Assembly: GCA_004352715.1 (NCBI GenBank)
Contig: SCFE01000032.1
Span: 436,615-500,614 of the forward strand
Length of the DNA: 64,000 nt
Direction of reading: 5' to 3'
From: Hofstenia miamia
Taxonomy: Eukaryota; Xenacoelomorpha; Acoela
The notes under the pieces were generated by a model. It ran no database searches. It saw only the letters and a list, made by a program, of their open reading frames with translations, and was not told the origin of the DNA. The translations under genes and the position numbers were made by a program. Numbering within the stretch: the first letter of the stretch is position 1; every line of letters starts with the position of its first letter. Shown piece after piece: positions 13,310 through 26,510 of this stretch.

Positions 13310-13926
13310 GTGCTTATGCCAAGATGAAGATTACAGCTTAAACATATTCTCATGCCTGAATTACATGCAAATAATAATTTTTTTCACTAAGAAATCCGAT
13401 TTTTGTAAAAACATTCAAATTCTTTCCATATCTAGGGTTCAGGTAATGGGCCGGTCTAATGTCCATGCAAACGACAACTGCCCTGAGGTATTTTGCACCT
13501 TGCGCAAAGTCCGTGGTTGTCGCGCGTTAGGCCAGGTTGCGAATTTAAGTCGAAAATAAAGAGGAGACAATTCTCTATCTTGTGGTGTTTTAGATTTTAA
13601 ATATTTTNNNNNNNNNNNNNNNNNNNNNGTGCTTATGCCAAGATGAAGATTACAGCTTAAGCATATTCTCATGCCTGAATTACATGCAAATAATAATTTC
13701 TTTCACTAAGAAATCCGATTTTTGTAAAAACATTCAAATTCTTTCCATATCTAGGGTTCAGGTAATGGGCCGGTCTAATGTCCATGCAAACGACAACTGC
13801 CCTGAGGTATTTTGCACCTTGCGCAAAGTCCGTGGTTGTCGCGCGTTAGGCCAGGTTGCGAATTTAAGTCGAAAATAAAGAGGAGACAATTCTCTATCTT
13901 GTGGTGTTTTAGATTTTAAATATTTT
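13310..13926 (+). repeat. Direct duplication of 298 bp across a 21-N gap
   Basis: Bases 13310-13607 are repeated at 13629-13926 with about two substitutions; 21 Ns (13608-13628) separate them. The copies abut the gap on both sides, the usual signature of a gap-spanning assembly duplication, though a true tandem duplication cannot be excluded. Confidence 0.85.
13436..13559 (+). other. Exon-like GC-rich block (second copy at 13755-13878)
   Basis: After a pyrimidine-bearing acceptor-like sequence ending in ATATCTAG (13428-13435), the sequence becomes clearly more GC-rich than its surroundings and keeps one frame open for about 40 codons to a TAA. That frame contains NDNCPEVFCTLRKVRGCRAL. This could be a terminal exon of a host gene. 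The opposite strand is also open, no homolog is recognised, and the block may instead be part of an unknown repeat. An identical copy lies across the adjacent gap. Confidence 0.25.
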
Positions 13927-14698
13927 CGTTAGTTCGTCAGTTATAGGTGTTTAAAAAATTTTTCTTGAGGTCATCACATATTTTAGAAATTCTAAGTAGA
14001 AATGGAAATAGGGTTAAAAAGAGAATTGCCAGAACCGATACAGGTGAAATATAAAACGGCTTTAGTGATTTTTTTCTGACGAAATATTAAAGTTAGCGGA
14101 AAATAGTTTGCCCCATTTCAAATTCAGATTTATAGTGTTATATGAGATTGTTGGATAGGAAAGTTAACTTTGTATTGAAAATTGAACAGAGTGTTCACAA
14201 TCCTAATCTATTGCAGAACAAAAATAACATTATTATTTTAACACAATGAAGTAGTTGCTAAACGAACTACAATATTTTTGAAGACTAGGTTGTCAGAAGT
14301 GTACATTTCCGTAGGCTTTAATCTCCGTAGAACCCATTGTGTTCGATTTTTTTTCAGAGGTTACTTGAAAACAATTGTTTATAAATAAAGACTATCTAAC
14401 ATTCATCAACGCTTAGATTTTTGAAAATGAAGTCAGGGATATTACAGTGGAAATGTGCAAGAATTCCTATCAGCACACCGATTAAGTTTTAGTTAAGAAA
14501 TTAGGAGATTTTTGGATGAAAAATTTCAAAATATATGTGTGTGTTTGTTTTATTATTTATAATATTTATGTTTAGATATTTACATTTATATTTATTTTTA
14601 TTTTATACAAGATTAACAAATCACAAGCTAATTTAAATGAACACCTTCTGGAGGAAAAGATAAATAGGATCCCTGCTAGGCTTGTATTGATTTATAAA
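13927..14698. other. AT-rich DNA, no feature recognised
   Basis: No convincing coding frame, RNA gene or repeat structure was seen. Confidence 0.5.
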
Positions 14699-14876
14699 AA
14701 TTATCTATAATCTGTCTTATATTCCAGGAATTAAATTTAGGACCACATATTTGCTGAACATCTTGTAACCTATAGGTATACATATTACCCTATATATATA
14801 TATAAAGCAGCAAATATGGGATCCTAAATTTAATTCCTGAAATATAAGATAGGTTATAGACAGATTATAGATAATT
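14699..14876. repeat. Long inverted repeat, foldback-like
   Basis: The left arm, about 14699-14756, contains ATTATCTATAATCTGTC, GGAATTAAATTTAGGA and CATATTTGCTG. The right arm, 14808-14876, carries the same blocks in reverse complement, with a short extra segment (TATAACC) between the first two. The arms enclose about 50 bp with a (TA) run. This looks like a small foldback or MITE; no target-site duplication was resolved. Confidence 0.65.
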
Positions 14877-15689
14877 TGTAATAATATATATATATATATA
14901 TATATTCGTCATAGAACCATTCAGGTTATTTCCATCGACGTTAAGAGTTTGATAGAAATGTATAATTTCGCCATCCTTTTATTAATGAATGCTATTCTTC
15001 AGAATTACGAATGCTAAAAATACTACCCAAATATATAATATATTTTCAAAAATATATTTCAAAAAATGCTATTCTTAACTAATACTATCCAGAGATTCAC
15101 TAAAACTAAAATTAGTCATACATTTCTTTCAAATTTTAATGGCAAAAATTTCTACTTGCATTTTGGCTTATAGTTTACAGTATGAAACAAGATATTTCCT
15201 CAATATGTTAAGAACCACATGCACTATACTAGTTCATAGTTCATACATTAACCTTTAATATATTTACATATAAATTTGAGTTAAGTCTTGTAAATGTGAT
15301 TGGAAAAAGTGATTTTGTTTGGCATATCTAAAGTTAAAGTTACTATGCACTTACTGTTTGAAGTATTCAATAACAATAGCATCCGCTCGAAGTGTTTGTG
15401 CAGCCCTAACATAAACAGAAACCTTTCACTTCATTGAAGGAAATCCTTATTTATTAAATCATGATATACAACTAATACTGCATAATAATTCTGTAATAAG
15501 ATATTGTTGTGAAAAATCTTATATAAATATATTAAACGGTTATACTGAATTTGTCTAAGAAGTGATATAAAAATGAATGTAATTACATATTGTATAGCTT
15601 GAAAACTTAATATAAGACATTTGTTTCGATATGCATGCGTTCATTTTTTAAGAAGATCTGTAAAAAACTTTATATATATAGATAGGATA
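14877..15689. other. AT-rich DNA with (TA)n, no gene recognised
   Basis: A TA run at about 14884-14905 is the only structured element seen. Confidence 0.5.
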
Positions 15690-16330
15690 TGATACGATAA
15701 GGCTTTATTTCCATAGATTTTTATACATACAAATGTAAATAGGAAAACTACTATATAGGGCTACAAAATTTTTAGCTTAAAGTCTTCGTTGTTCAAGATT
15801 TCGAATGCATGAGGAACAAACGTGTTTTGTTTACTTTTTTGAAGATTCTTGGTAGTTTCACTTGTCTAGGAGAGTTGAAAGATAGAGTGAATTTTTTGTT
15901 CATTGGGTGGCATTAGTTGTTTCGTATTGTTTTAATTGCTTTCTAAATATTTTTTCATGTCATAGTCAAATTTAGATATGTTGTGAAAGTTTAGTCTCTG
16001 TTTTTTCATAAATACAGATGCCCATAGTACTGAAGAATATAACTACTTTGTCTTTAAGTGTGCATTAATGATTAACATAATCCTATCGTGAGTTAAAAAA
16101 AGAATTTTCCTGATATTGTTTTAACAGTTGCATGTAATGTACTGATTAAATGATTTGTGTTGACTCCAGTTCAACTTGTTATTTATTATGATACCTAAAT
16201 ATTTCGTGAAGCTTGCCTTATGTACTTTTCATGATCAATCTCGGGTGGTGCATTAGCTATATGAATGTTGTGTTATATAAATTTTAATTTGACTAATTTA
16301 AAAGGATTGATAGTAACAAATTTTTTTCCA
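15690..16330 (-). pseudogene. 3' end of a Jockey/CR1-group LINE ORF2
   Basis: Read on the minus strand from about 16330 down to 15740, the sequence contains KFVTINPFKLVK, then KASFTKYLGIIINNKLNW, then LINAHLKTK and LYSSVLW-like segments, and ends with TFVPHAFEILNNEDFKLKIL. This is the order of the thumb and C-terminal part of non-LTR reverse transcriptases: the KYLGV block, then an 'LxxxLLYSxxxW' helix, then the tail. Several stops and frame changes interrupt it. The presumed 3' terminus reads AATAAAGCCTTATCGTATC and then short TATC-like repeats, typical of LINE ends. The catalytic YADD region is absent, so this is a 5'-truncated, dead copy. Confidence 0.7.
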
Positions 16331-17698
16331 AAGAAATTTCAAATATTTGCTTTAACATTGTCTATATACATTTACATAATTTTCATGAGAGTTCTTTGAA
16401 TTACGTAATTTATGTATTTTAAATTTTGTTAATATAGCAGGAGAATTATTTCTGCCACTTGCGATTTTAATATTTTCTGGTTGTATATATGTTGGGAAAT
16501 TGTGAACGCATTCGGAATAAACTTTTTGGTTTCTCATCAGATAGTTGTTCATTTAATTTTTGCCGGTATTAATCATATGAGTCCGCTAGGATTCCTCTTT
16601 TGTAGCGTCAAAATGCATCACTACTGCGGTGGGAGGCTTCGTTGTTCCGCCGAATTTATAATGGTAAGACTAGAATGAAGAACTATCTACTTTGAAATCA
16701 AAACGGTTATGCAAATGTGTACACAAGTTTTCCTATTTAAATACAACAGTATGAATGTAAATACGCACGTATTAGAAATATTTCTCGCTCTACGTTAACA
16801 AAACTTAAAAACATAAATTAAGTCACACGAATAATTAAATCTGTTGAATCAGCAGAGAAAGCAGAATGAAAATCCAACTTGGTAATGTTCCATTATTTTA
16901 AAATGGATTGAATCTAGAATGATATTGATTAGTGGAAATGCTCATGATAAAATATTTGGGAACATATAATTTCTGGGAGCGAGAACTGAACAATGCCCGG
17001 CTGGACTAAATCTTCCACAAAATACTGTGTACATCAGAATGGTATTTTCAAAAGTAAAATTAATTTTAATCAAAATTATTTGAAATTCTAGGATTTAGAA
17101 ATCTCACAGTCATAAACTAAAAGGGCAAACTTTTAGATTGAATTTACTCATTTTAAATTAGACGAGACATTACTTGGGCATGAGTTACATTTGAGCATTG
17201 TGAATATTATCTATTGATTACAGGAAAGCCTCCGGCGTAAAATTGCATGCAGCATATTTCCCGACAGGAAATTTCTGAATTATGATGATGAAATCTAATT
17301 TTTCTTTTACCCTTACCCTAATTCACCATTTATCATTTTCTAGAGCTAAGCACTAAACCCAAATTTGAAAACAGACGCTTTCAAAACGAATACTAACCCT
17401 AATATACAATTTTATTCTCATTTAGACCTAAACCTAAACCCACAATTAAAAATGGGTTTCCTAAGCCTCACCAAAGCACAACCCTGCCAAATGCATGTAA
17501 ATAAATAACTAATTTTCCGTCAATTTGCTGTAAGCAACTTTTCAGATACATTTCTATCATTAATAGCTCAACATGTAGACAGCCCTTAACAAATCATGCT
17601 GATAATATATTCGAAGATATAAGATGCGAATTTGTTGAAGTTAAATTTTTTGAGAATATTTATCATCAGAAACTGGAAAAATACTTGGCAAAAACTCC
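16331..17698. other. AT-rich DNA, no confident gene
   Basis: A minus-strand frame at 16352-16552 could be upstream decayed LINE sequence but carries no diagnostic motif. The rest shows no recognisable coding or structured element. Confidence 0.4.
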
Positions 17699-17706
17699 CT
17701 AAATAC

Positions 17707-18108
17707 CAGGCCCGTAGCCAGCATAATCACCTAAGGGGGTCGATGCGCATTTAGGAGGGGTTATTGGGAATTTCGACTGCATTTATAAGATAAAGTGAGA
17801 TTTTACCAAGTCTGTACACCATTTTACTTTTGTTGCATCCATGGGTGTAAGCAGATTTTCTGCCTTGTGAGGACATCTAGTATAGTGATCAAGTAAGTGA
17901 CCAAGGGTGGGGTGAAGCCCCGCGAAATTTTTTTGAAAATATAGACAAAATAGACCTTAGAATTGCATTATTAGGAGCAATGTTACAACAATTGAATTAA
18001 CAATTTTTTTTTACATGTTGATTTTGCTTTTAGCTTTGTTGTCTAGGAGGGGTTGCCTGACTTTCCAAGGGGGTTAGACCCTTCCTAACCCCCGTGGCTA
18101 CGGGCCTG
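17707..18108. mobile_element. hAT-type MITE with CAGGCCCGTAGCCA termini
   Basis: The left end starts CAGGCCCGTAGCCAG; the right end, read in reverse complement, starts CAGGCCCGTAGCCAC, so the inverted repeat is perfect for 14 bp. The flanks are CTAAATAC (17699-17706) and CTAAATAT (18109-18116), an 8-bp target-site duplication with one mismatch. CAG...CTG ends and an 8-bp duplication fit hAT. The 402-bp interior has runs of G (GGGGG) near both ends and no coding frame. Elements with this 'gtagccagg' terminus are widespread in invertebrate genomes. Confidence 0.85.
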
Positions 18109-18470
18109 CTAAATATTTACTAGTTAGCTTTCAAAAATAGTTAAATTAGTTGCTCAAGAAAATTATTTATGAGTTGTAAAATGAATCTACGATCCACTAC
18201 GAAGTCAAAATGAAACATCAATTAAACATCTTGATGCATCATGTTTACAACATCATTTAGCTTATAAAATAAAAAGAACAGTGTACAAAACTCCATCTGA
18301 TTTAGGAACGACATGAATAAGTATTTATAAACAGTTTTTGCAAACTTTTTTGAAGAATTTGGACGGTGATCTTCTGCATATATTTTGTATCAATATCGTC
18401 AGCGATTAAAGTTGTCGAAAATTGACGAAATCAGTTGATTTTCAAGACTTACTAGATAATTTAGCTTTGG

Positions 18471-18516
18471 TCCCATTTATCATGTTATTTCCCGATTCCC
18501 ATTTATCATGTTATTT
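18471..18516 (+). repeat. Short direct duplication beside the satellite
   Basis: TCCCATTTATCATGTTATTT occurs at 18471-18490 and again at 18497-18516, a 26-bp period. It lies 46 bp before the satellite array and is unrelated to it in sequence. Confidence 0.9.
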
Positions 18517-18561
18517 TTTGCGAAAATCGTCGATTACAAAATGTTAATTGAGTTTCCCTAT

Positions 18562-21500
18562 TCCTAATCTCAAAGATGCATATGAAACAATCTTAGAAAA
18601 CACTGAGCTTGTCTTTATTAGAAAGTGTTATAATATATACTATTATTGAATTTAAATTTTGCATGTCCTAATCTCAAAGATGCATATGAAACAATCTTAG
18701 AAAACACTGAGCTTGTCTTTATTAGAAAGTGTTATAATATATACTATTATTGAATTTAAATTTTGCATGTCCTAATCTCAAAGATGCATATGAAACAATC
18801 TTAGAAAACACTGAGCTTGTCTTTATTAGAAAGTGTTATAATATATACTATTATTGAATTTAAATTTTGCATGTCCTAATCTCAAAGATGCATATGAAAC
18901 AATCTTAGAAAACACTGAGCTTGTCTTTATTAGAAAGTGTTATAATATATACTATTATTGAATTTAAATTTTGCATGTCCTAATCTCAAAGATGCATATG
19001 AAACAATCTTAGAAAACACTGAGCTTGTCTTTATTAGAAAGTGTTATAATATATACTATTATTGAATTTAAATTTTGCATGTCCTAATCTCAAAGATGCA
19101 TATGAAACAATCTTAGAAAACACTGAGCTTGTCTTTATTAGAAAGTGTTATAATATATACTATTATTGAATTTAAATTTTGCATGTCCTAATCTCAAAGA
19201 TGCATATGAAACAATCTTAGAAAACACTGAGCTTGTCTTTATTAGAAAGTGTTATAATATATACTATTATTGAATTTAAATTTTGCATGTCCTAATCTCA
19301 AAGATGCATATGAAACAATCTTAGAAAACACTGAGCTTGTCTTTATTAGAAAGTGTTATAATATATACTATTATTGAATTTAAATTTTGCATGTCCTAAT
19401 CTCAAAGATGCATATGAAACAATCTTAGAAAACACTGAGCTTGTCTTTATTAGAAAGTGTTATAATATATACTATTATTGAATTTAAATTTTGCATGTCC
19501 TAATCTCAAAGATGCATATGAAACAATCTTAGAAAACACTGAGCTTGTCTTTATTAGAAAGTGTTATAATATATACTATTATTGAATTTAAATTTTGCAT
19601 GTCCTAATCTCAAAGATGCATATGAAACAATCTTAGAAAACACTGAGCTTGTCTTTATTAGAAAGTGTTATAATATATACTATTATTGAATTTAAATTTT
19701 GCATGTCCTAATCTCAAAGATGCATATGAAACAATCTTAGAAAACACTGAGCTTGTCTTTATTAGAAAGTGTTATAATATATACTATTATTGAATTTAAA
19801 TTTTGCATGTCCTAATCTCAAAGATGCATATGAAACAATCTTAGAAAACACTGAGCTTGTCTTTATTAGAAAGTGTTATAATATATACTATTATTGAATT
19901 TAAATTTTGCATGTCCTAATCTCAAAGATGCATATGAAACAATCTTAGAAAACACTGAGCTTGTCTTTATTAGAAAGTGTTATAATATATACTATTATTG
20001 AATTTAAATTTTGCATGTCCTAATCTCAAAGATGCATATGAAACAATCTTAGAAAACACTGAGCTTGTCTTTATTAGAAAGTGTTATAATATATACTATT
20101 ATTGAATTTAAATTTTGCATGTCCTAATCTCAAAGATGCATATGAAACAATCTTAGAAAACACTGAGCTTGTCTTTATTAGAAAGTGTTATAATATATAC
20201 TATTATTGAATTTAAATTTTGCATGTCCTAATCTCAAAGATGCATATGAAACAATCTTAGAAAACACTGAGCTTGTCTTTATTAGAAAGTGTTATAATAT
20301 ATACTATTATTGAATTTAAATTTTGCATGTCCTAATCTCAAAGATGCATATGAAACAATCTTAGAAAACACTGAGCTTGTCTTTATTAGAAAGTGTTATA
20401 ATATATACTATTATTGAATTTAAATTTTGCATGTCCTAATCTCAAAGATGCATATGAAACAATCTTAGAAAACACTGAGCTTGTCTTTATTAGAAAGTGT
20501 TATAATATATACTATTATTGAATTTAAATTTTGCATGTCCTAATCTCAAAGATGCATATGAAACAATCTTAGAAAACACTGAGCTTGTCTTTATTAGAAA
20601 GTGTTATAATATATACTATTATTGAATTTAAATTTTGCATGTCCTAATCTCAAAGATGCATATGAAACAATCTTAGAAAACACTGAGCTTGTCTTTATTA
20701 GAAAGTGTTATAATATATACTATTATTGAATTTAAATTTTGCATGTCCTAATCTCAAAGATGCATATGAAACAATCTTAGAAAACACTGAGCTTGTCTTT
20801 ATTAGAAAGTGTTATAATATATACTATTATTGAATTTAAATTTTGCATGTCCTAATCTCAAAGATGCATATGAAACAATCTTAGAAAACACTGAGCTTGT
20901 CTTTATTAGAAAGTGTTATAATATATACTATTATTGAATTTAAATTTTGCATGTCCTAATCTCAAAGATGCATATGAAACAATCTTAGAAAACACTGAGC
21001 TTGTCTTTATTAGAAAGTGTTATAATATATACTATTATTGAATTTAAATTTTGCATGTCCTAATCTCAAAGATGCATATGAAACAATCTTAGAAAACACT
21101 GAGCTTGTCTTTATTAGAAAGTGTTATAATATATACTATTATTGAATTTAAATTTTGCATGTCCTAATCTCAAAGATGCATATGAAACAATCTTAGAAAA
21201 CACTGAGCTTGTCTTTATTAGAAAGTGTTATAATATATACTATTATTGAATTTAAATTTTGCATGTCCTAATCTCAAAGATGCATATGAAACAATCTTAG
21301 AAAACACTGAGCTTGTCTTTATTAGAAAGTGTTATAATATATACTATTATTGAATTTAAATTTTGCATGTCCTAATCTCAAAGATGCATATGAAACAATC
21401 TTAGAAAACACTGAGCTTGTCTTTATTAGAAAGTGTTATAATATATACTATTATTGAATTTAAATTTTGCATGTCCTAATCTCAAAGATGCATATGAAAC

Positions 21501-22911
21501 AATCTTAGAAAACACTGAGCTTGTCTTTATTAGAAAGTGTTATAATATATACTATTATTGAATTTAAATTTTGCATGTCCTAATCTCAAAGATGCATATG
21601 AAACAATCTTAGAAAACACTGAGCTTGTCTTTATTAGAAAGTGTTATAATATATACTATTATTGAATTTAAATTTTGCATGTCCTAATCTCAAAGATGCA
21701 TATGAAACAATCTTAGAAAACACTGAGCTTGTCTTTATTAGAAAGTGTTATAATATATACTATTATTGAATTTAAATTTTGCATGTCCTAATCTCAAAGA
21801 TGCATATGAAACAATCTTAGAAAACACTGAGCTTGTCTTTATTAGAAAGTGTTATAATATATACTATTATTGAATTTAAATTTTGCATGTCCTAATCTCA
21901 AAGATGCATATGAAACAATCTTAGAAAACACTGAGCTTGTCTTTATTAGAAAGTGTTATAATATATACTATTATTGAATTTAAATTTTGCATGTCCTAAT
22001 CTCAAAGATGCATATGAAACAATCTTAGAAAACACTGAGCTTGTCTTTATTAGAAAGTGTTATAATATATACTATTATTGAATTTAAATTTTGCATGTCC
22101 TAATCTCAAAGATGCATATGAAACAATCTTAGAAAACACTGAGCTTGTCTTTATTAGAAAGTGTTATAATATATACTATTATTGAATTTAAATTTTGCAT
22201 GTCCTAATCTCAAAGATGCATATGAAACAATCTTAGAAAACACTGAGCTTGTCTTTATTAGAAAGTGTTATAATATATACTATTATTGAATTTAAATTTT
22301 GCATGTCCTAATCTCAAAGATGCATATGAAACAATCTTAGAAAACACTGAGCTTGTCTTTATTAGAAAGTGTTATAATATATACTATTATTGAATTTAAA
22401 TTTTGCATGTCCTAATCTCAAAGATGCATATGAAACAATCTTAGAAAACACTGAGCTTGTCTTTATTAGAAAGTGTTATAATATATACTATTATTGAATT
22501 TAAATTTTGCATGTCCTAATCTCAAAGATGCATATGAAACAATCTTAGAAAACACTGAGCTTGTCTTTATTAGAAAGTGTTATAATATATACTATTATTG
22601 AATTTAAATTTTGCATGTCCTAATCTCAAAGATGCATATGAAACAATCTTAGAAAACACTGAGCTTGTCTTTATTAGAAAGTGTTATAATATATACTATT
22701 ATTGAATTTAAATTTTGCATGTCCTAATCTCAAAGATGCATATGAAACAATCTTAGAAAACACTGAGCTTGTCTTTATTAGAAAGTGTTATAATATATAC
22801 TATTATTGAATTTAAATTTTGCATGTCCTAATCTCAAAGATGCATATGAAACAATCTTAGAAAACACTGAGCTTGTCTTTATTAGAAAGTGTTATAATAT
22901 ATACTATTATT
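18562..22911 (+). repeat. 104-bp satellite array, 41.8 copies
   Basis: CCTAATCTCAAAGATGCATA recurs every 104 bp from 18563 to 22827. This gives 41 complete monomers and a partial 42nd that ends at 22911, inside TATTATT. The monomer is about 25% GC and no substitution between copies was noticed by eye. It contains no open frame, no tRNA promoter boxes and no CRISPR-like spacers. Such homogeneity implies very recent amplification or gene-conversion-like homogenisation, or an assembler that filled the array with a consensus. The flanking sequence on both sides is unrelated unique DNA. Confidence 0.98.
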
Positions 22912-24444
22912 CTAGAGAAATAACTAAATACTAATAAGTACATAAACGAAAACACTCTATATAATCACTGTATTAAAATTCTATAAAATCAGTTTGTGAA
23001 ATCACAATTACCACTCGACTTCATATGAACAAATATCTTCCCATATGTTACATGCAACATCAGAAAATGTGAGAAATAAAGGCATTCTTTTCCCAATCCC
23101 TCATGTGGAAACATCAATTCCTATTTCCACGGTTAGTCTGGTACTGGCTTAGCATATTAAACCACCGCACTGATGCATGGTGATAGGACGCAACTAATTT
23201 AAATCAAAATTCGTTCAGTTCTTTGAAATTGGAGCCTAACGAGGTCTAAAAGAGTTAATTTAGCTATTATAATATTTATAAAGATTTAGTTAAGGACAGG
23301 GTGATCCGCGACCCGACTCAATATAAGAAAAATTACTTGCAAATACTCTCAAAATTATCAATATAAGCAATACAAAATAAAAAAATACAAACTTAATTAA
23401 AATCTTCAATGATTCAAATGTTTTACTTCTAAGGTGTTCCTTAAATCTGTTAGGGTTATTCCAACCTAGCAATTGCATGTAATCCGAGAATTTCATTTCC
23501 AATATTAAGAAATGCAAGTGTTCAACCTTCTTTGATTTCATGAAGTTTCCTAAGTTTAAAATTGAAGTTCGGCAGATTAAATTTTCCTTAATTTATAAAC
23601 CCAACCTCTGTTTAAATTATTATTTAGCTCCCCAGTTGGAAGTAAAAATAGGAAATAAAAAGCAGAATAACTCAATTTATAGCAAAACTAATGAGAGAAC
23701 TTTAATTAACAGTATAATTGCAATACTGTCACCTGGTGATAATAATATAATTTTCTCAAGCCTTAGATTTTCATTGTATTTTCTTCCAAAGTAAGCAAAA
23801 TATCCCCTCTCATCAGAGGCCAGAATGTATTTTTGCTAATTTTGGTCGTTAAGCGGTCGGTATAATTACAGGCCTTTCGTGATGTTCTCCACACGGAGCA
23901 TTCCATCTCTGATGCATTTGTCACTTTAATTTGCACATTTGTTATGAAAATATCAAACTCTGCATTTGAATTGTAACTTTCTTGAATGTAAGCAAATTAC
24001 AGAAATTTCCGACTGCCATGTTTTCTGAATTACTTCTGATCTTGTAAATGTCATATGGATCATTAATTTATTGCCAATACCATTAATGTTGCAAGTTTTG
24101 GATTTGCTATCATTAAAAAATTTCCTAGAAAACTCATATATCTTATTATTAGGAAACTAATGGGGATCTATAAGGATTTGTGATATGATAAAGCTTTAGA
24201 ATGCTACTATTCAGAATAATATTTTTTTCATTGATTTGTATTTTAGTGGGATTGCAATTAGATTTCAAAACAATAATTATTTAGAAGTCAAAATAGTGAA
24301 AATAATGTGTTAAATATTGCTTAGAAATTAATCTGAAAGTACTGTTTCATTGTGTTTTCTCTGACTCTGCATTAATTTGTTTAAATTATTGCTGCTGTTA
24401 TTTCCATATTTACTGGTTTTGGTACTTCTCACTATTTTTTTCAA
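22912..24444. other. AT-rich DNA, two unrecognised divergent short frames
   Basis: Frames at 23290-23541 (minus) and 23540-23794 (plus) are AT-driven and show no domain. No other structure was recognised. Confidence 0.45.
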
Positions 24445-25745
24445 CAACTTTATCAACCCTTATCACTTGCACCAGTTCTTCTGTTTATGTTGTTCTTCAC
24501 ATAGTTTGTCCTTATTGCTTGCTCTTGTGCTGCTATTTTCTGTGCTACTATTTCCACTTTCAGTTCTGCCTTGGTGCTCTCTTCTCTGTCACAGTTTTCT
24601 GTATTCCTCCAATATTCCCATGCCTTCTGTCTACTCCTTGTTTTGGTCGGCTTCTATCTACTCAGGTGCTTGCTCTTTCCCATTTCCCTCACTTATGAAC
24701 CCGGTCCACCTTCATAAAACTCTGTTTTAAGTACCCACATATGCTATGTGCAGTCATATGCTTTCCAGTAGTCTATTTCTGACATTGCCAAGTTTTTCTT
24801 CATTTCTACACCATTACCTAGTCTATTAGGAACAGATCTTAGCATTCTCTACTCCTTGTCCTGATTCCTTGAAGTCTATCTAAATCGTCTTTAAGTTTAA
24901 TGCTCTCTTTGCTGCTAGTACCTTTATGGTCAAAGAAATTGTGTATATATATATATAGAATATGCTAAGTCTTAGCAAATTATCATTTAATATATATATA
25001 TATATATACAGCTATCGCATTGTTTACATAATTTTTACTGAAAACAAATAATGAAATAGATGTCAACATAAGCCGTAGTGTAAATATATCATATCACAAG
25101 TGTTTCTCTTACAAATTCCATTGCAAAATTTAGAATTTCCATTTGCTTGAAAGAAATATTTCATAAATTGAAAATTAAAATTATTAGTTTGCGATAATTC
25201 TTTTAAAACGCTTTTCTAATAAATTTAAAATAACTGATTTCTAACGCGATTTCTGCAGTAAGATTAGACAACTACTGATAAATAAACTGCAACAATGGTG
25301 TCAAAAAACCACAATACTCAATACAAAAGGTAATATTTACCGAAATTCAATCCTTTTCTTTGATATCACTGCAGACAGCTTGCTTAATACACTGTAAGGG
25401 TTAATAATTATCAGCCACGACCCAACCATAACCAATATCATAATGCACATATAACTAAAATGACTGTAATTAAGTTAAGATTATTTATATCAAGCCAATT
25501 GCTAATTCATATATACTTGTACATTTCCTTGACCTCCTTCATCTTATCACCATTGCTCATCTCAACCCACCCCCATATGGGCACTTGTCCTAGATCATTG
25601 TCAATGCTGCGCAATTTCCTAATCCAGGCTTCAATCCAGACTCTCTACTTGCCTTCTCCAATGTCTGCACTTGCTTCTACAATATCTTCCTCAACCGTGC
25701 ATACATCTCTATACCCTAAAATATGCCACGCCTAAACCTCAGCAT
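24445..25745 (-). pseudogene. Decayed R4/Dong-type LINE copy on the minus strand
   Basis: Two minus-strand blocks match the better preserved R4/Dong-type copies at 36.4-39.6 kb. Block 25745-25490 starts with LRFRRGIF-like sequence and continues with the segment just after the MDDLK catalytic motif; the motif itself is deleted. Block 24931-24445 contains KVLAAKRALNLK, AWEYWRNTENCD and AAQEQAIRTNYVKN, which align with LLAAEKAFNLN, HGEYWRNTEMCD and AVQEQAIRTNWVKK of the other copies. About 550 bp of unrelated AT-rich DNA with TA runs separates the blocks. The leucine/serine-rich plus-strand frame at 24377-24730 is only a shadow of this element. Confidence 0.75.
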
Positions 25746-26510
25746 GTGCTCATCTATCTCTTTGCCACTTTCCCATCTCTCTCGCCTTCTCTCTCTCTCT
25801 CTCCCTTTTCAACTGTTCTTTTGGTAAGTGCTAGATTAATTTTAGAGATATGCCCTATATATATATATATATAACAGCATCATTCATCTATTTCAATTTC
25901 GACATTGGTAAAATGAGCTCTGTAATCTTATAATTAGATGAATTTAGTTCTTTTGTAAACTGTGATTTTAGCTTAATTATTTCCGTTAATTATTACGCAG
26001 TATCTTTGTTTAAAATTTTATTGTACTGAACCTGTTTTGTTTACTCATGTTAGCAGCAACAGTGTACTATTATTTGATTCCTTTACCAGTTTTGTTCGTA
26101 TAAATATGTGCGATTTATTAATTTATGTTCTCTTCAGTTATTCTCAGTAAATCGCTTTTTACTTTATTATCTTGACTTTATATTTTACTAAAACTTATGT
26201 GTTTCTAAATTCGCTTGCGTAGTTAAACGGCACTCAGACGGAGTACAGCTTGGCTGGCATCTTACCTTCAAGTTAGGTATACGGTTAAGGACTTTGTTGT
26301 ACTGCCTTTCATTCGTAAATAAAATTAAAGTTTAATGCTTTCACCAAAATTGCACGATGAGTTTCATTGTGTTTAGGTTTTTAACTTACACGTAGGTTTC
26401 ACTCACAGCACCCAAGACTTAGGGCTTCTTTATTCTTTACTTAAATAGGTCTCTAGTCTTATACGACTCTTTCTTAAGGTTATCTGTATCGGGTCGGCCG
26501 AGTGTGGCCA

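Noticed and set aside
17310-17460. Telomere-like CCCTAA and CCTAAACC strings
   Set aside because: Only a few scattered, imperfect units; no array.
18562-22911. Regular repeat that might suggest a CRISPR array
   Set aside because: Monomers are directly abutting with no variable spacers, in a eukaryotic context; it is a satellite.
24377-24730. 117-codon hydrophobic plus-strand frame resembling a membrane protein
   Set aside because: Antisense shadow of the minus-strand R4/Dong-type copy.
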